From Treponema sp. (GTDB lineage Bacteria > Spirochaetota > Spirochaetia > Treponematales > Breznakiellaceae), in assembly GCA_031268245.1 (NCBI GenBank), contig JAIRXN010000133.1:1-17264 (forward strand): a stretch of DNA of 17,264 bases, given 5' to 3'. The notes under the pieces are model-generated. The model had not been told where the DNA came from. It ran no database searches and worked only from the letters and a program-made list of their open reading frames with translations. Below are positions 1 through 7,610 of this stretch, one piece after another (the stretch's first letter is position 1; each line of letters starts with the position of its first letter). Both the position numbers and the translations under genes were made by a program.

Positions 1-63
1 TGGTTAATCGAGAACAGAAACGTCTTTGAATCGTTCCTTCTGCGTGTAAAGAAAGGCTTTTGA
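1..63 (+). CDS. possible 3' end of a truncated upstream gene (about 20 codons)
   Basis: Frame 1 is open from the first base to a TGA at 61-63 and reads WLIENRNVFESFLLRVKKGF. The other two plus frames hit a stop within the first 30 bases. The stretch has an ordinary amino-acid mix and is followed by an imperfect inverted repeat and a T-run (71-120) that could end its transcript. The fragment is too short to assign a family. It could equally be a chance open stretch. Confidence 0.35.
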   Translation, partial: WLIENRNVFESFLLRVKKGF

Positions 64-70
64 GGACGGG

Positions 71-120
71 GCATGGCATAGCCTCCAAAAAATAAAAGCA
101 CGATGCCACGCAATTCAATT
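71..120 (+). terminator. possible weak intrinsic terminator for the upstream plus-strand gene
   Basis: GCATGGCAT (71-79) and ATGCCACGC (103-111) are complementary at 8 of 9 positions around a 23-base loop. They are followed by AATTCAATTTTTAG, which contains five T in a row. The position just after the putative stop at 63 fits a transcript end. The long loop and the one mismatch make it a weak candidate. Confidence 0.25.
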
Positions 121-130
121 TTTAGTCTTA

Positions 131-170
131 AATGAAAATATCGTAATTCCTTACAGGATAAGGAATTACG
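131..170 (-). terminator. intrinsic terminator of the tRNA-Thr/tRNA-Tyr transcript
   Basis: A perfect 12-bp inverted repeat (142-153 with 159-170, arm CGTAATTCCTTA) encloses a 5-base loop. It lies 5 bases past the 3' end of tRNA-Tyr in the minus direction. On the minus strand it is followed by the T-rich run ATATTTTCATTT. The stem is AT-rich for a terminator, but its length, perfection and position support the call. Because the stem is symmetrical it may also stop traffic arriving from the plus strand. Confidence 0.7.
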
Positions 171-175
171 TGATT

Positions 176-257
176 TGGGGAGTGGAGGATTTGAACCTTC
201 GAAGGCATCGCCAACAGATTTACAGTCTGCCCCATTTGACCACTCTGGAAACTCCCC
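176..257 (-). tRNA. tRNA-Tyr (anticodon GUA)
   Basis: The minus strand folds as a class II tRNA with a long variable arm. The acceptor stem is GGGGAGT/ACTCCCC (257-251 with 183-177), the discriminator is A at 176, the anticodon loop contains CTGTAAA with GTA as anticodon, and the T arm contains GGTTCAAATCC. The 82-nt length with a large variable loop is typical of bacterial tRNA-Tyr. No CCA is encoded, so it must be added after transcription. It lies 51 bases downstream of tRNA-Thr on the same transcript. Confidence 0.95.
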
Positions 258-308
258 AGGTAATATTCAAAATTCTTGGCCTAACTTCAGCGCCGGGCCT
301 TGACGGGA

Positions 309-381
309 AGCCGCCTCCCGGAATCGAACCGGAGACCTCATGATTACAAGTCAAGTGCTCTACCAGCTGAGCTAAGGCGGC
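309..381 (-). tRNA. tRNA-Thr (anticodon UGU)
   Basis: The minus strand gives a 73-nt class I tRNA: acceptor stem GCCGCCT/AGGCGGC, D arm GCTC/GAGC, anticodon loop CTTGTAA with TGT as anticodon, T loop TTCGATT, discriminator U, no encoded CCA. The anticodon stem CTTGA/TCATG contains a U-U opposition at positions 28-42, where most tRNA-Thr genes have a pair. All other stems are intact, so the gene is probably functional. It is the first gene of the tRNA transcript, about 9 nt after the predicted start point. Confidence 0.93.
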
Positions 382-396
382 GCAAGAATATTAAAT

Positions 397-425
397 AATT
401 TAGCGGAATAGCCGTAAATAGTCAA
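397..425 (-). promoter_or_regulatory. sigma70 promoter of the tRNA-Thr/tRNA-Tyr operon
   Basis: On the minus strand TTGACT (425-420) and TAAATT (402-397) are separated by exactly 17 bases, each close to the sigma70 consensus. Transcription would start near 390, about 9 nt before tRNA-Thr. The stretch between -10 and start is AT-rich, unlike the GC-rich discriminator typical of stringently controlled stable-RNA promoters in enterobacteria. Confidence 0.75.
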
Positions 426-431
426 GGGCTC

Positions 432-460
432 TTGAAAGAATTCGAATTTATTGCTATACA
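432..460 (+). promoter_or_regulatory. candidate sigma70 promoter of the 502-6669 operon
   Basis: TTGAAA (432-437) and TATACA (455-460) are spaced by 17 bases, which would start transcription near 467, 35 bases before the first start codon. A second possibility is TTGCTA (451-456) with TAGAAT (475-480) at 18-base spacing. The promoter is divergent to the tRNA promoter; the two -35 boxes are only 6 bases apart. Confidence 0.45.
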
Positions 461-501
461 AATAGGAGTTTTTATAGAATTTTGCAGGAGATTTCTTTCC
501 T

Positions 502-966
502 ATGTCCAAGAAGCCATTCTATTCAGAGGGGCTTTATTTTTCTTGTGCCCGCTGTTCTACCTGCTGCCGGTATGAAAGCGGCTATGTGTTTTTGTCAAAG
601 GCGGATGTTCAAAGTCTGGTGCAGGTCTGTAGAATGGAATATGGGCATTTTGTCCAGGTTTATTGCCGCTGGGTTCCCATGGGGGATGGGAAAGAGTGTC
701 TTTCCCTCAAGGAAAAGGCAGGATTTGACTGTATCTTTTGGTCTGACGGGTGTACGGTTTACCGGAACCGGCCTTTGCAGTGCAGAACCTTTCCGTTTTG
801 GGCCTCTGTCCTCGGTTCTCAGACAGCATGGCAGATGGCGCAAAGCAGTTGTCCCGGGATGGGGCAGGGGGAGTTTCATTCCGGAGAAGAGATTGAAGCC
901 TGTCTCGCAGAACAGCAGGGGGAAAAGCTCATCAGCAGAAAGAATTCCGGGGTGAGGGGGGTATAA
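502..966 (+). CDS. YkgJ-family CxxCxxCC metal-cluster protein
   Basis: This 154-residue protein matches the YkgJ/UPF0153 pattern (zinc- or iron-chelating cysteine domain). It has an N-terminal C15-x2-C18-x2-C21-C22 cluster, then Cys at 43, 55, 66, 77, 84, 94 and 117, and the family signature around YRNRPLQCRTFPFW (87-100). The family is thought to bind a metal or iron-sulfur cluster; its biochemical role is not established. No signal peptide or membrane segment is seen, so it is probably cytoplasmic. ATG 502 is preceded by AGGAG at 486-490 with 11-base spacing; a longer overlapping frame from 482 lacks family features. It is the first gene of an operon, and its TAA directly precedes the ATG of the hydrolase gene. 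Family assignment is firm; function is unknown. Confidence 0.85.
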   Translation: MSKKPFYSEGLYFSCARCSTCCRYESGYVFLSKADVQSLVQVCRMEYGHFVQVYCRWVPMGDGKECLSLKEKAGFDCIFWSDGCTVYRNRPLQCRTFPFWASVLGSQTAWQMAQSSCPGMGQGEFHSGEEIEACLAEQQGEKLISRKNSGVRGV

Positions 967-1911
967 ATGCTTATCCGTTTTTGGGGAGTCCGCGGTTCTC
1001 TTCCTTCGCCTCAACTGCCTTCTCAAATAAAGAGCAAGATATCCTCAATTCTGGAACGCCTTACTCCCGCCGATCTTGAAAGTCCTGAAAGCCGGGAACG
1101 TTTTCTCTCCGGGCTGCCGCCCTGGCTTTTTGGTACCGTGGGGGGCAATACCACCTGTTTGAGTGTAACCGTAGAAGATAAACCTCAGGAGATCATCGTT
1201 TTTGACGCGGGTTCGGGGTTGAGGGAGCTTGGCATCTCTTTTCCCAAAGAAAGGCCCAAACCTGATCATTACCATGTCTTCTTTTCCCATGTTCATTGGG
1301 ATCATATCATGGGGCTTCCCTTTTTCAATCCTGCATACGACCCTTCGGTTTCCATTGATTTTTACTCTCCCCGGACAGATCTGGAGAAGATACTCAGGGA
1401 TCAGATGGTGAGCCCCTATTTCCCGGTAAGCATGGATACCATGGGATCAAAAAAAGATTTCCATGTCCTGGAAAAAAATGTTATATTAGATACTATAACC
1501 GTTTCCTGGAGGAAGATGAGTCATCCGGGGGATTCTTATTCCTACCAGATAAATGACGGGAGACGCCGCTTTATTTTTGCCACCGACACGGCGCTTTCGG
1601 CGGAAGATTTTATGAAAACCCCTGAAAATATTGAGTATTTTCAGGGCGCCGATGTAATTGTGATGGACTGTCAGTATACTCTGGGCGAAGCTATAGAAAA
1701 ATACAACTGGGGACACAGCGCTTTTAGTCTTGCGGTAGATTTTGCCGCCAATTGGGGGATTAAGCACATGGTCATGTTTCATCATGATCCTACTTATAAC
1801 GACCGGAAACTCTTCAACAACCTGCAATCCGCACGCTGGTATACGGAGCGGATGAACATCAAGGGGCTCCAGTTATCTCTGGCGATGGAAGGCCTGGAAA
1901 TAAGGCTTTAG
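967..1911 (+). CDS. metallo-beta-lactamase-fold metal-dependent hydrolase
   Basis: This 314-residue protein has the beta-lactamase-like hydrolase fold. The N-terminus RFWGVRGSLPSP is typical of a subgroup often annotated as cyclic-nucleotide phosphodiesterase-like. The dinuclear-metal motif is H108-x-H110-x-D112-H113, with D207 in FATDTA as likely bridging ligand and H250 and H272/H273 as later ligands. A glycine-rich GGNTTC segment lies before the motif. The substrate cannot be read from sequence: a phosphodiester or nuclease activity is likely from the family, but no RNase Z or RNase J hallmark domain is present. A strong Shine-Dalgarno (GAGGGGGG, 954-961) sits in the end of the preceding gene. 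No secretion signal is visible. Confidence 0.82.
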   Translation: MLIRFWGVRGSLPSPQLPSQIKSKISSILERLTPADLESPESRERFLSGLPPWLFGTVGGNTTCLSVTVEDKPQEIIVFDAGSGLRELGISFPKERPKPDHYHVFFSHVHWDHIMGLPFFNPAYDPSVSIDFYSPRTDLEKILRDQMVSPYFPVSMDTMGSKKDFHVLEKNVILDTITVSWRKMSHPGDSYSYQINDGRRRFIFATDTALSAEDFMKTPENIEYFQGADVIVMDCQYTLGEAIEKYNWGHSAFSLAVDFAANWGIKHMVMFHHDPTYNDRKLFNNLQSARWYTERMNIKGLQLSLAMEGLEIRL

Positions 1912-1915
1912 ACTG

Positions 1916-3007
1916 ATGCCCAGACCTCTTGCCGCGCTTGTTACAATTTTTTGTATTCTTATTGTCTTTCTCCTGCTCTTTTCCGCAGCCTTGATTGGGG
2001 CAACGGTCTATTTCAACGCCCCTCCCGGAACGGAACCGCGGGCACATATTCAGGATCCCTGGCTTAGAGTGGAAGATTCGCATTCCGCGATTCTTGAAGT
2101 CCGCAATGGAGAAAGCGCCCGTTCCGTGGGAAACAGGCTGGAAGAGGCCGGTCTTATCCGCAGTCGTTACTTTTGGGATCTCCTGGCCCGCTGCCGGAAG
2201 GAGTATATCAAAGCAGGAACCTACAGGCTGGAACTGCCTATCAGTTCAATCCGGCTCTATTCGGTTCTGGTTTCCGGGAAACAGCTTCTCCTCCGTGTTA
2301 CCATTCCCGAAGGGAATACTCTTAAAAAAACCGCCGGGATTCTTGAAGAGGCGGGCATCTGTTCCGCATCCGGTTTTCTTGCCGCTTCGGAGGACAAACG
2401 CTTCATAGAGTCTCTGCATATTCCTGCGGAAACGCTGGAAGGCTATCTCTACCCGGATACCTACCTTTTTCCGCCGAATTACCCCGTACAACTGGTAATC
2501 AAGGCTATGACGGATACTTTTTTCAGCCGTCTGGAGAGCATATATCCTGCCGTTTTTGAATTAAGCCCGGAAGCGATCCACCGGAAGCTCATTCTTGCCT
2601 CGATTGTGGAACGTGAGTACCGGCTGGACGAAGAGGCTCCCCTTATGGCGGGAATTTTTTTTAACCGTCTTGAAATCGGTATGGCTCTGCAATCCTGCGC
2701 CACCGTGGAGTATGTGATAACTGAAATCCAGGGAAGGCCGCATCCGGAAGTCCTCTATACTCAGGATACGGAGATCCGTGATCCCTACAACACCTATATC
2801 AGATCGGGACTTCCTCCGGGCCCCATTTCCTCCCCCGGCGCGGTAGCCCTTAAAGCCGTGTTTGCGCCTGAAAGTTCAGACTACCTTTATTTCCGGCTGG
2901 TTGACCCGGCAACCGGACGGCACTACTTCTCCCGCACTCTCGACGACCATATCAGGGCCGGGGCTCTCTATGTCAAAAGTTCACCTGTGGGGAGGCCGCG
3001 CAGCTGA
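1916..3007 (+). CDS. mltG: endolytic murein transglycosylase MltG (YceG-like)
   Basis: MltG cleaves nascent glycan strands inside the membrane-proximal peptidoglycan layer and is thought to set strand length. This 363-residue protein has one N-terminal membrane segment (about 7-33), a LysM-like region (about 58-120), and the YceG catalytic domain. The catalytic glutamate is E232 in LASIVEREY, corresponding to E218 of E. coli MltG. Two other family signatures follow: NRLEIGMALQSCATVEY (250-266) and LPPGPISSPGAVALKA. Length is normal. ATG 1916 lies 4 bases after the hydrolase stop, with AAGG at 1902-1905. Its TGA overlaps the dnaG ATG by one base, so wall-strand termination and replication priming are translated from one message. 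Confidence 0.93.
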   Translation: MPRPLAALVTIFCILIVFLLLFSAALIGATVYFNAPPGTEPRAHIQDPWLRVEDSHSAILEVRNGESARSVGNRLEEAGLIRSRYFWDLLARCRKEYIKAGTYRLELPISSIRLYSVLVSGKQLLLRVTIPEGNTLKKTAGILEEAGICSASGFLAASEDKRFIESLHIPAETLEGYLYPDTYLFPPNYPVQLVIKAMTDTFFSRLESIYPAVFELSPEAIHRKLILASIVEREYRLDEEAPLMAGIFFNRLEIGMALQSCATVEYVITEIQGRPHPEVLYTQDTEIRDPYNTYIRSGLPPGPISSPGAVALKAVFAPESSDYLYFRLVDPATGRHYFSRTLDDHIRAGALYVKSSPVGRPRS

Positions 3008-4836
3008 TGCCCCGCATCGCCCAGTCTACAATTAACGAAGTAAACGACAAACTGGATGCTCTCTCTGTCATGAACGATTACCTCAGACTGGAAAAAAAAG
3101 GAAATCGTTATTGGGGCCTTTGTCCCTTTCATAACGAAAAGACACCCTCGTTTACTGTGGATCCCGACAGAAAGATGTACCACTGCTTTGGCTGCGGCAA
3201 GGGTGGGGGAATTATCAGCTTCATCATGGAGATGGATAAGCTCACCTTTCCGGAAACTGTCGAAATGCTGGCAAAACGTTTCGGTGTAGAAATAGTGTAT
3301 GACAAGACTTCGGGTCCGGTTCCCGAAGAAGGAACGGCAAAAAAAACCGAAGAATTTTTTGAACTGTACCGCCGGGTAGCCTTGAGTTTTCACCATTTTT
3401 TGGTGGAAAAGAGTGAAGGCCGGCGGGCCTATGAGTATCTTTTGGACAGGGGCATCAGCAGGGAGCTGATTGAACGTTTCAGGCTGGGTTATGCCCCGCA
3501 GGATCGGCGCTGGCTCCATGGGTTTCTCAGTAAAAAAGGCTATTCTCCTGCCTTTCTTGCGGAATGCGGCCTTTTTTCCGAAAAATATCCCCAATCGGCC
3601 TTCTTTTCCGGGCGTCTGATGTTCCCCATCGCAGACCGGCTGCAGAGAACTATTGCATTCGGCGGAAGAATTCTCGGGGAAGAGACAGGCCCCAAGTACA
3701 TCAATTCCAGGGATTCGGCAATCTTCAAGAAGGGCCAGACCCTCTTTGCCATAGATCTTGCCCTGCAGGAGATTCGCAGAACCAAAACGGTTTACCTTGC
3801 GGAAGGTTATATGGACGTAATTGCCCTTCATCAGGCGGGAATTTGCAATGCCGTGGCTCCCCTGGGGACGGCTTTTACCGATGAGCAGGCAAAATTGCTC
3901 TGCCGTTGGGCGCAAAAGGCTTTTTTGGTCTTCGATTCGGATACTGCGGGCCAGAGTGCAGCCTATAAGGGCATTCTTACCTGCAGGCGCAATACCCTTG
4001 CCTGCGAAGTCCTCGTCCCCGGACAGGCGGAAACGTCCCCTGATAATCCTCTTCCTGCCAAAGATCCGGCGGATATTCTTAAGAATTTTGGTAGTAAAGC
4101 ATTGCAAAATAATATGAAATGTTTTATAAATGACTTTGATTATCTTTTAGAAAGAGGCAGAATCCTCTTTGGTACAACCGGGTCGGAAGGAAAGACAAAA
4201 GCAGTGGCATTTCTTTTTCCCTATCTGGAAGCCCTCGATTCCGATGTATCCCGGGATACCTGTATTACTGCCATTGCCGATGCCTTTCAGGTGGATCGGG
4301 GGGCGGTACAGGGGGATTATAACCGCCGCTTGGAACAGGGCCGCAGGCCGTCTGTTCCTCAGGAGGGCAAACAGTTAAAACCGATCCGCGGGAATGAGGA
4401 GCTTCATCTGCTCACTGCAGTGGCAGTAAATAATTATTTGTACCCGCAATTCCGGTCAAGGCTTTCGATACAGGAAATTGAAGATCCGGCCGCCAGAGAA
4501 CTCTTTGTTGCTTTGGAAGAGTGTTATGTTCATGAAGAAACAGGCGTCGATGATCTTCTTTCACGTATTTCAGAGGAGGGCTTGAGGAATTATATTTCAG
4601 AAAAGGGGAACTCACAGGAATTTTCAGTCAATCCGGAGCAGCTCGTAGAAGACGGCATCCGCAGGGTAAAACAAAGGCGGCTCAAGCATCGTCTGTCCGA
4701 AATTGTAGTAAAGCTGCGTACCCTGAACAAAGAGCAGGGAACGGGACAGGGACTGATGGATAATGACCGGCTTGAGGATCTCCTGGCGGAAAAAAAGTAT
4801 CTGGATACTGAATTGCGGAACTTGGAAGGAAGATAA
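3007..4836 (+). CDS. dnaG: DNA primase DnaG
   Basis: DnaG makes the RNA primers for chromosomal replication and docks on the DnaB helicase. The 609-residue protein has the full order: CHC2 zinc ribbon with C39, H42, C60 and C63; the RNA-polymerase-like core; a TOPRIM domain with catalytic E266 in AEGYMD and the D310-x-D312 metal pair in FDSDTAG; and a C-terminal helicase-interaction region from about residue 460. Length is normal. Its translation start is coupled to mltG by a one-base overlap, with GGGGAGG at 2989-2995. It is followed 3 bases later by rpoD, which recalls the macromolecular-synthesis operon rpsU-dnaG-rpoD; rpsU is absent here. A short AT-rich patch (4081-4150) marks the junction after TOPRIM. 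Confidence 0.97.
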   Translation: MPRIAQSTINEVNDKLDALSVMNDYLRLEKKGNRYWGLCPFHNEKTPSFTVDPDRKMYHCFGCGKGGGIISFIMEMDKLTFPETVEMLAKRFGVEIVYDKTSGPVPEEGTAKKTEEFFELYRRVALSFHHFLVEKSEGRRAYEYLLDRGISRELIERFRLGYAPQDRRWLHGFLSKKGYSPAFLAECGLFSEKYPQSAFFSGRLMFPIADRLQRTIAFGGRILGEETGPKYINSRDSAIFKKGQTLFAIDLALQEIRRTKTVYLAEGYMDVIALHQAGICNAVAPLGTAFTDEQAKLLCRWAQKAFLVFDSDTAGQSAAYKGILTCRRNTLACEVLVPGQAETSPDNPLPAKDPADILKNFGSKALQNNMKCFINDFDYLLERGRILFGTTGSEGKTKAVAFLFPYLEALDSDVSRDTCITAIADAFQVDRGAVQGDYNRRLEQGRRPSVPQEGKQLKPIRGNEELHLLTAVAVNNYLYPQFRSRLSIQEIEDPAARELFVALEECYVHEETGVDDLLSRISEEGLRNYISEKGNSQEFSVNPEQLVEDGIRRVKQRRLKHRLSEIVVKLRTLNKEQGTGQGLMDNDRLEDLLAEKKYLDTELRNLEGR

Positions 4837-4839
4837 GGA

Positions 4840-6669
4840 ATGGAAATGCAAACGCAGGAAATAGAGTCCCCCGGGACAGAAAATGCTGAAGTTTCCGGGG
4901 CCGCAGCTCAGGATACGGTAAACCAGGCGCAGGATACTGTAGCGCTGGATCCCGCCGTTATAAAGCTGATTGAATATGCAAAGGAAAAGAAAACCCTCTC
5001 CTATGAGGAATTATCCGATTATCTGCCTGAGCACATCGCCAATACGGACAAAATTGATGAGGTTCTCTCCCTTCTGGAAGCCAATAACATTCAGCTTACA
5101 GAAGAGGAAAATGCCGGAGAAGAAGGCGGAGAAAGCGGGTCCCGAAAAAGCCGGGAAACGGGAAAGAAGCGTCTTGTCTATAACGACAAGGAATCTTCTG
5201 TTGATGATCCAATCAGACTCTACCTCCGCGAGATAGGCCGGGAAAATCTCCTTACCGCAGAACAGGAAGTGGAGCTTTCCAAACAAATGGAGGAAGGGGA
5301 AAACATCATCAAAGGAGTGATCAAAAAATCCGGCATGATCATCCCTGAGTTTTATCACATTGCCCAGAAGGCTTTTTCCAAACGGGATCTCCGGGAACTC
5401 AATCTTTCCAAAAAAGAGATAACTGAACACATGACAGAGCGGCGCAGGCTCAGCCAGTTCTATAAGGAGACCCTCAGACTCATTTTGGGAGATTTAAAAA
5501 ACTATATTGAGTTGAAACGCAAGATCATTGTCCGCGGCGGCAGTTTTTTTGACGACACTGAACTTAATGAGATTCGCCGCCGGATCATGAAAATTGTCGG
5601 CGAGTCGGAAATTCATCCTGAGGAGATCACCGGATTTTCAGAAAAGTTTATTCAGGCGGCCAAGAAGATAAAACGCTGCAAGAAGGAACAGGAGAGAATC
5701 GAAAAACACCTCCGTGTCGCTTCACTGAAAGAACTGCGGACGCTGGGCCGTTTCCTCACCATCAGGGAAGAACGGGAACGGCTTGAGGGAGAACTGGGCC
5801 TCAGTTCCGACGAGATAAAAGAGAAGATCCGCCTTATTCAGGTAACGGAAAAGAAACTCAGGCAGATGGAAGCGGAATTCGAAGAATCTATCGAGAGCAT
5901 CAATCTTATGGCCAAGGAGATAAGCCGCGGCCGGGTGATGATGAAAAGCGCCAAAGATCGCCTTATCAAGGCAAATCTGCGCCTTGTGGTTTCAATAGCC
6001 AAACGGTACACTAACCGGGGACTTCATTTCTTCGACCTGGTGCAGGAAGGGAATATCGGCCTTATCAAGGCGGTAGAAAAATTCGAGTATCAGAAGGGCT
6101 TTAAGTTTTCCACCTATGCAACATGGTGGATACGCCAGGCCATAACCCGTTCCATATCGGATCAGGCCCGGACTATCAGGGTACCGGTTCACATGATCGA
6201 ACAGATCAACAAGGTAGTCCGGGAATCCCGCCAGCTCCTTCAGGTACTGGGCAGGGAACCCACCGATGAAGAGATTGCCGAAAGGCTCGGCTGGACTGCC
6301 ATGAGGGTAAAGTCGGTAAAGAATGTAGCACGGGAACCCATAAGCCTTGAAACCCCCATCGGAGAAGAGGAAGATTCACTTCTGGGAGACTTCATCGAAG
6401 ACAAGGATGTGGAAAACCCCGCAAACCAGACGGCTTTCAAGATGGCTCAGGAGCAGATCTTTGAGGTGCTGTCCACGCTTCCTGCCCGTGAACAGGAAGT
6501 GCTCAAGATGCGTTTCGGCCTGGATGACGGGTATTCATTAACCCTTGAGGAAGTGGGACTCTACTTCAATGTTACCCGTGAACGGATCAGGCAAATTGAA
6601 GCAAAGGCCTTACGGCGCTTGAGACATCCCAAGCGAAGCCGTAAACTGAAAGACTATTTGGATCATTGA
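4840..6669 (+). CDS. rpoD: RNA polymerase primary sigma factor RpoD (sigma70)
   Basis: The 609-residue protein is a group 1 sigma factor. It has region 1.1 (about 37-90), region 1.2 beginning at DDPIRLYLREIG (about 121), a long non-conserved helical region (about 155-375), region 2 with RLVVSIAKRY and FSTYATWWIRQAI (about 380-455), region 3, and region 4 with the -35-binding helix-turn-helix TLEEVGLYFNVTRERIRQIE (about 568-590). It directs core polymerase to housekeeping promoters, in keeping with the TTGACT/TAAATT-type promoters seen in this window. ATG 4840 has GGAAGGA at 4824-4830 inside the end of dnaG; ATG 4846 with AAGGA at 4835-4839 is an alternative start. It is the last gene of the operon begun at 502. 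Confidence 0.97.
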   Translation: MEMQTQEIESPGTENAEVSGAAAQDTVNQAQDTVALDPAVIKLIEYAKEKKTLSYEELSDYLPEHIANTDKIDEVLSLLEANNIQLTEEENAGEEGGESGSRKSRETGKKRLVYNDKESSVDDPIRLYLREIGRENLLTAEQEVELSKQMEEGENIIKGVIKKSGMIIPEFYHIAQKAFSKRDLRELNLSKKEITEHMTERRRLSQFYKETLRLILGDLKNYIELKRKIIVRGGSFFDDTELNEIRRRIMKIVGESEIHPEEITGFSEKFIQAAKKIKRCKKEQERIEKHLRVASLKELRTLGRFLTIREERERLEGELGLSSDEIKEKIRLIQVTEKKLRQMEAEFEESIESINLMAKEISRGRVMMKSAKDRLIKANLRLVVSIAKRYTNRGLHFFDLVQEGNIGLIKAVEKFEYQKGFKFSTYATWWIRQAITRSISDQARTIRVPVHMIEQINKVVRESRQLLQVLGREPTDEEIAERLGWTAMRVKSVKNVAREPISLETPIGEEEDSLLGDFIEDKDVENPANQTAFKMAQEQIFEVLSTLPAREQEVLKMRFGLDDGYSLTLEEVGLYFNVTRERIRQIEAKALRRLRHPKRSRKLKDYLDH

Positions 6670-6700
6670 AACGTTCCCTTTCGGAAAAGTTTCTGAAACA

Positions 6701-6724
6701 GGGCTGGTACAGCCCAATTATTTT
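6701..6724 (+). terminator. possible weak terminator or attenuating hairpin after rpoD
   Basis: GGGCTG (6701-6706) and CAGCCC (6710-6715) form a perfect 6-bp GC-rich stem with a 3-base loop, followed by AATTATTTTA. It lies in the 68-base gap between rpoD and the zinc-ribbon gene, and no other terminator is visible there. The interrupted T-run suggests partial read-through. Confidence 0.4.
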
Positions 6725-6737
6725 ACAGAGGTTACTT

Positions 6738-7577
6738 ATGAAAATGGAAGAGGTTTTTGAAAAGCTGCGTACTCTGCAGGATATTCTTTCAAAAAAGATT
6801 GCCTTTGAGCAGGCAAAGCAGGAAAAACCGAAAATACTGGATACCCAGAAAGAACTTCTGGCACGGATGAAAAAATCCTTTATCGAGCGGAATCAGGAAT
6901 ACGAAAAAGCCAGGGTGAACGAGGTGGAACTGCGTAACCTGCTTGCGGAAGCGGAGGGGATGCGGGAAAAGGCTGAAAAACACATGGATGCCATTAGCAC
7001 CCAGCGTGAGTATGAGGCCCTGGACAAAGAGATCCGGGACGCCGCGGAAAAAGAGCAGCAGTACAGGAAAGAACTGCAGAAGGAAGAACGGCTTCTTTCG
7101 GATCTTGACGAGCAGATGAAACAAAATACCGCCCTCATTGAACAGCAGGAAAGAGAATTTGAAGATCGCCGTTTGGGAATAGAATCAGAAATCGCCGCAA
7201 TAGATGCACAGCTTGAAGAGTTGGGGCATAGCGAAAAAGAAATAAGCCCCGATCTGGATCCGGAAGTGTTCTTCAAGTTCGAACGGATCGTAAAGAACAA
7301 GGGCGGACGCGGTATCGTTGCCATTAAAAACGGAGTCTGCATGGGTTGTCACATGATTCTGCCTGCCCAGTTTGCCAACCATGTCCGCCTGGGCAAGGAA
7401 ATAGTATTCTGCCCCTACTGTTCACGTATTCTCTATTACGAAGAATCGGAAGATGGTGAGGATGAATTCTTCGATACCGAAGATTCGGGGAGCCTTTCCG
7501 ATCTGGATGATCTTGAAGAAGATTTCGATGACGAGGAAGAGGAGGAAGAAAAGATCAACATCGACTATGAAGAGTGA
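6738..7577 (+). CDS. coiled-coil protein with C4-type zinc ribbon (PF02591-like)
   Basis: With ATG 6738 the protein has 279 residues. Residues about 1-180 are charged heptad-like helix (many E, K, Q) that should form a long antiparallel coiled coil. A C4 zinc ribbon follows: C201-x2-C204 (CMGC) and C225-x2-C228 (CPYC), with the family phrase MGCHMILPAQ. The tail from about 234 is extremely acidic (runs of D and E). This matches the C4-type zinc-ribbon family, whose members have been linked to nucleic-acid binding or flagellar/secretion gene control in some bacteria; no specific role is assigned here. I prefer ATG 6738 (AGAGG at 6727-6731) over a TTG at 6666, which overlaps the rpoD end and has no Shine-Dalgarno. 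The acidic tail is notable beside rnpB, but any link is speculation. Confidence 0.82.
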   Translation: MKMEEVFEKLRTLQDILSKKIAFEQAKQEKPKILDTQKELLARMKKSFIERNQEYEKARVNEVELRNLLAEAEGMREKAEKHMDAISTQREYEALDKEIRDAAEKEQQYRKELQKEERLLSDLDEQMKQNTALIEQQEREFEDRRLGIESEIAAIDAQLEELGHSEKEISPDLDPEVFFKFERIVKNKGGRGIVAIKNGVCMGCHMILPAQFANHVRLGKEIVFCPYCSRILYYEESEDGEDEFFDTEDSGSLSDLDDLEEDFDDEEEEEEKINIDYEE

Positions 7578-7610
7578 TAAACCCTCATGTCGTGAAACAG
7601 GTTTTTATAG

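Noticed and set aside
595..1026. 143-codon open frame on the minus strand across the YkgJ gene
   Set aside because: It is opposite a gene with a clear cysteine signature, has no Shine-Dalgarno or family features, and runs across the operon junction.
2968..4107. 379-codon minus-strand open frame opposite dnaG
   Set aside because: It mirrors a well-supported primase gene; its residues show no domain and its length follows from the codon bias of dnaG.
6666..6737. TTG start giving a longer N-terminus for the zinc-ribbon protein
   Set aside because: The added 24 residues overlap the rpoD stop, cover the hairpin at 6701-6715 and lack a Shine-Dalgarno, whereas ATG 6738 has AGAGG at proper spacing.
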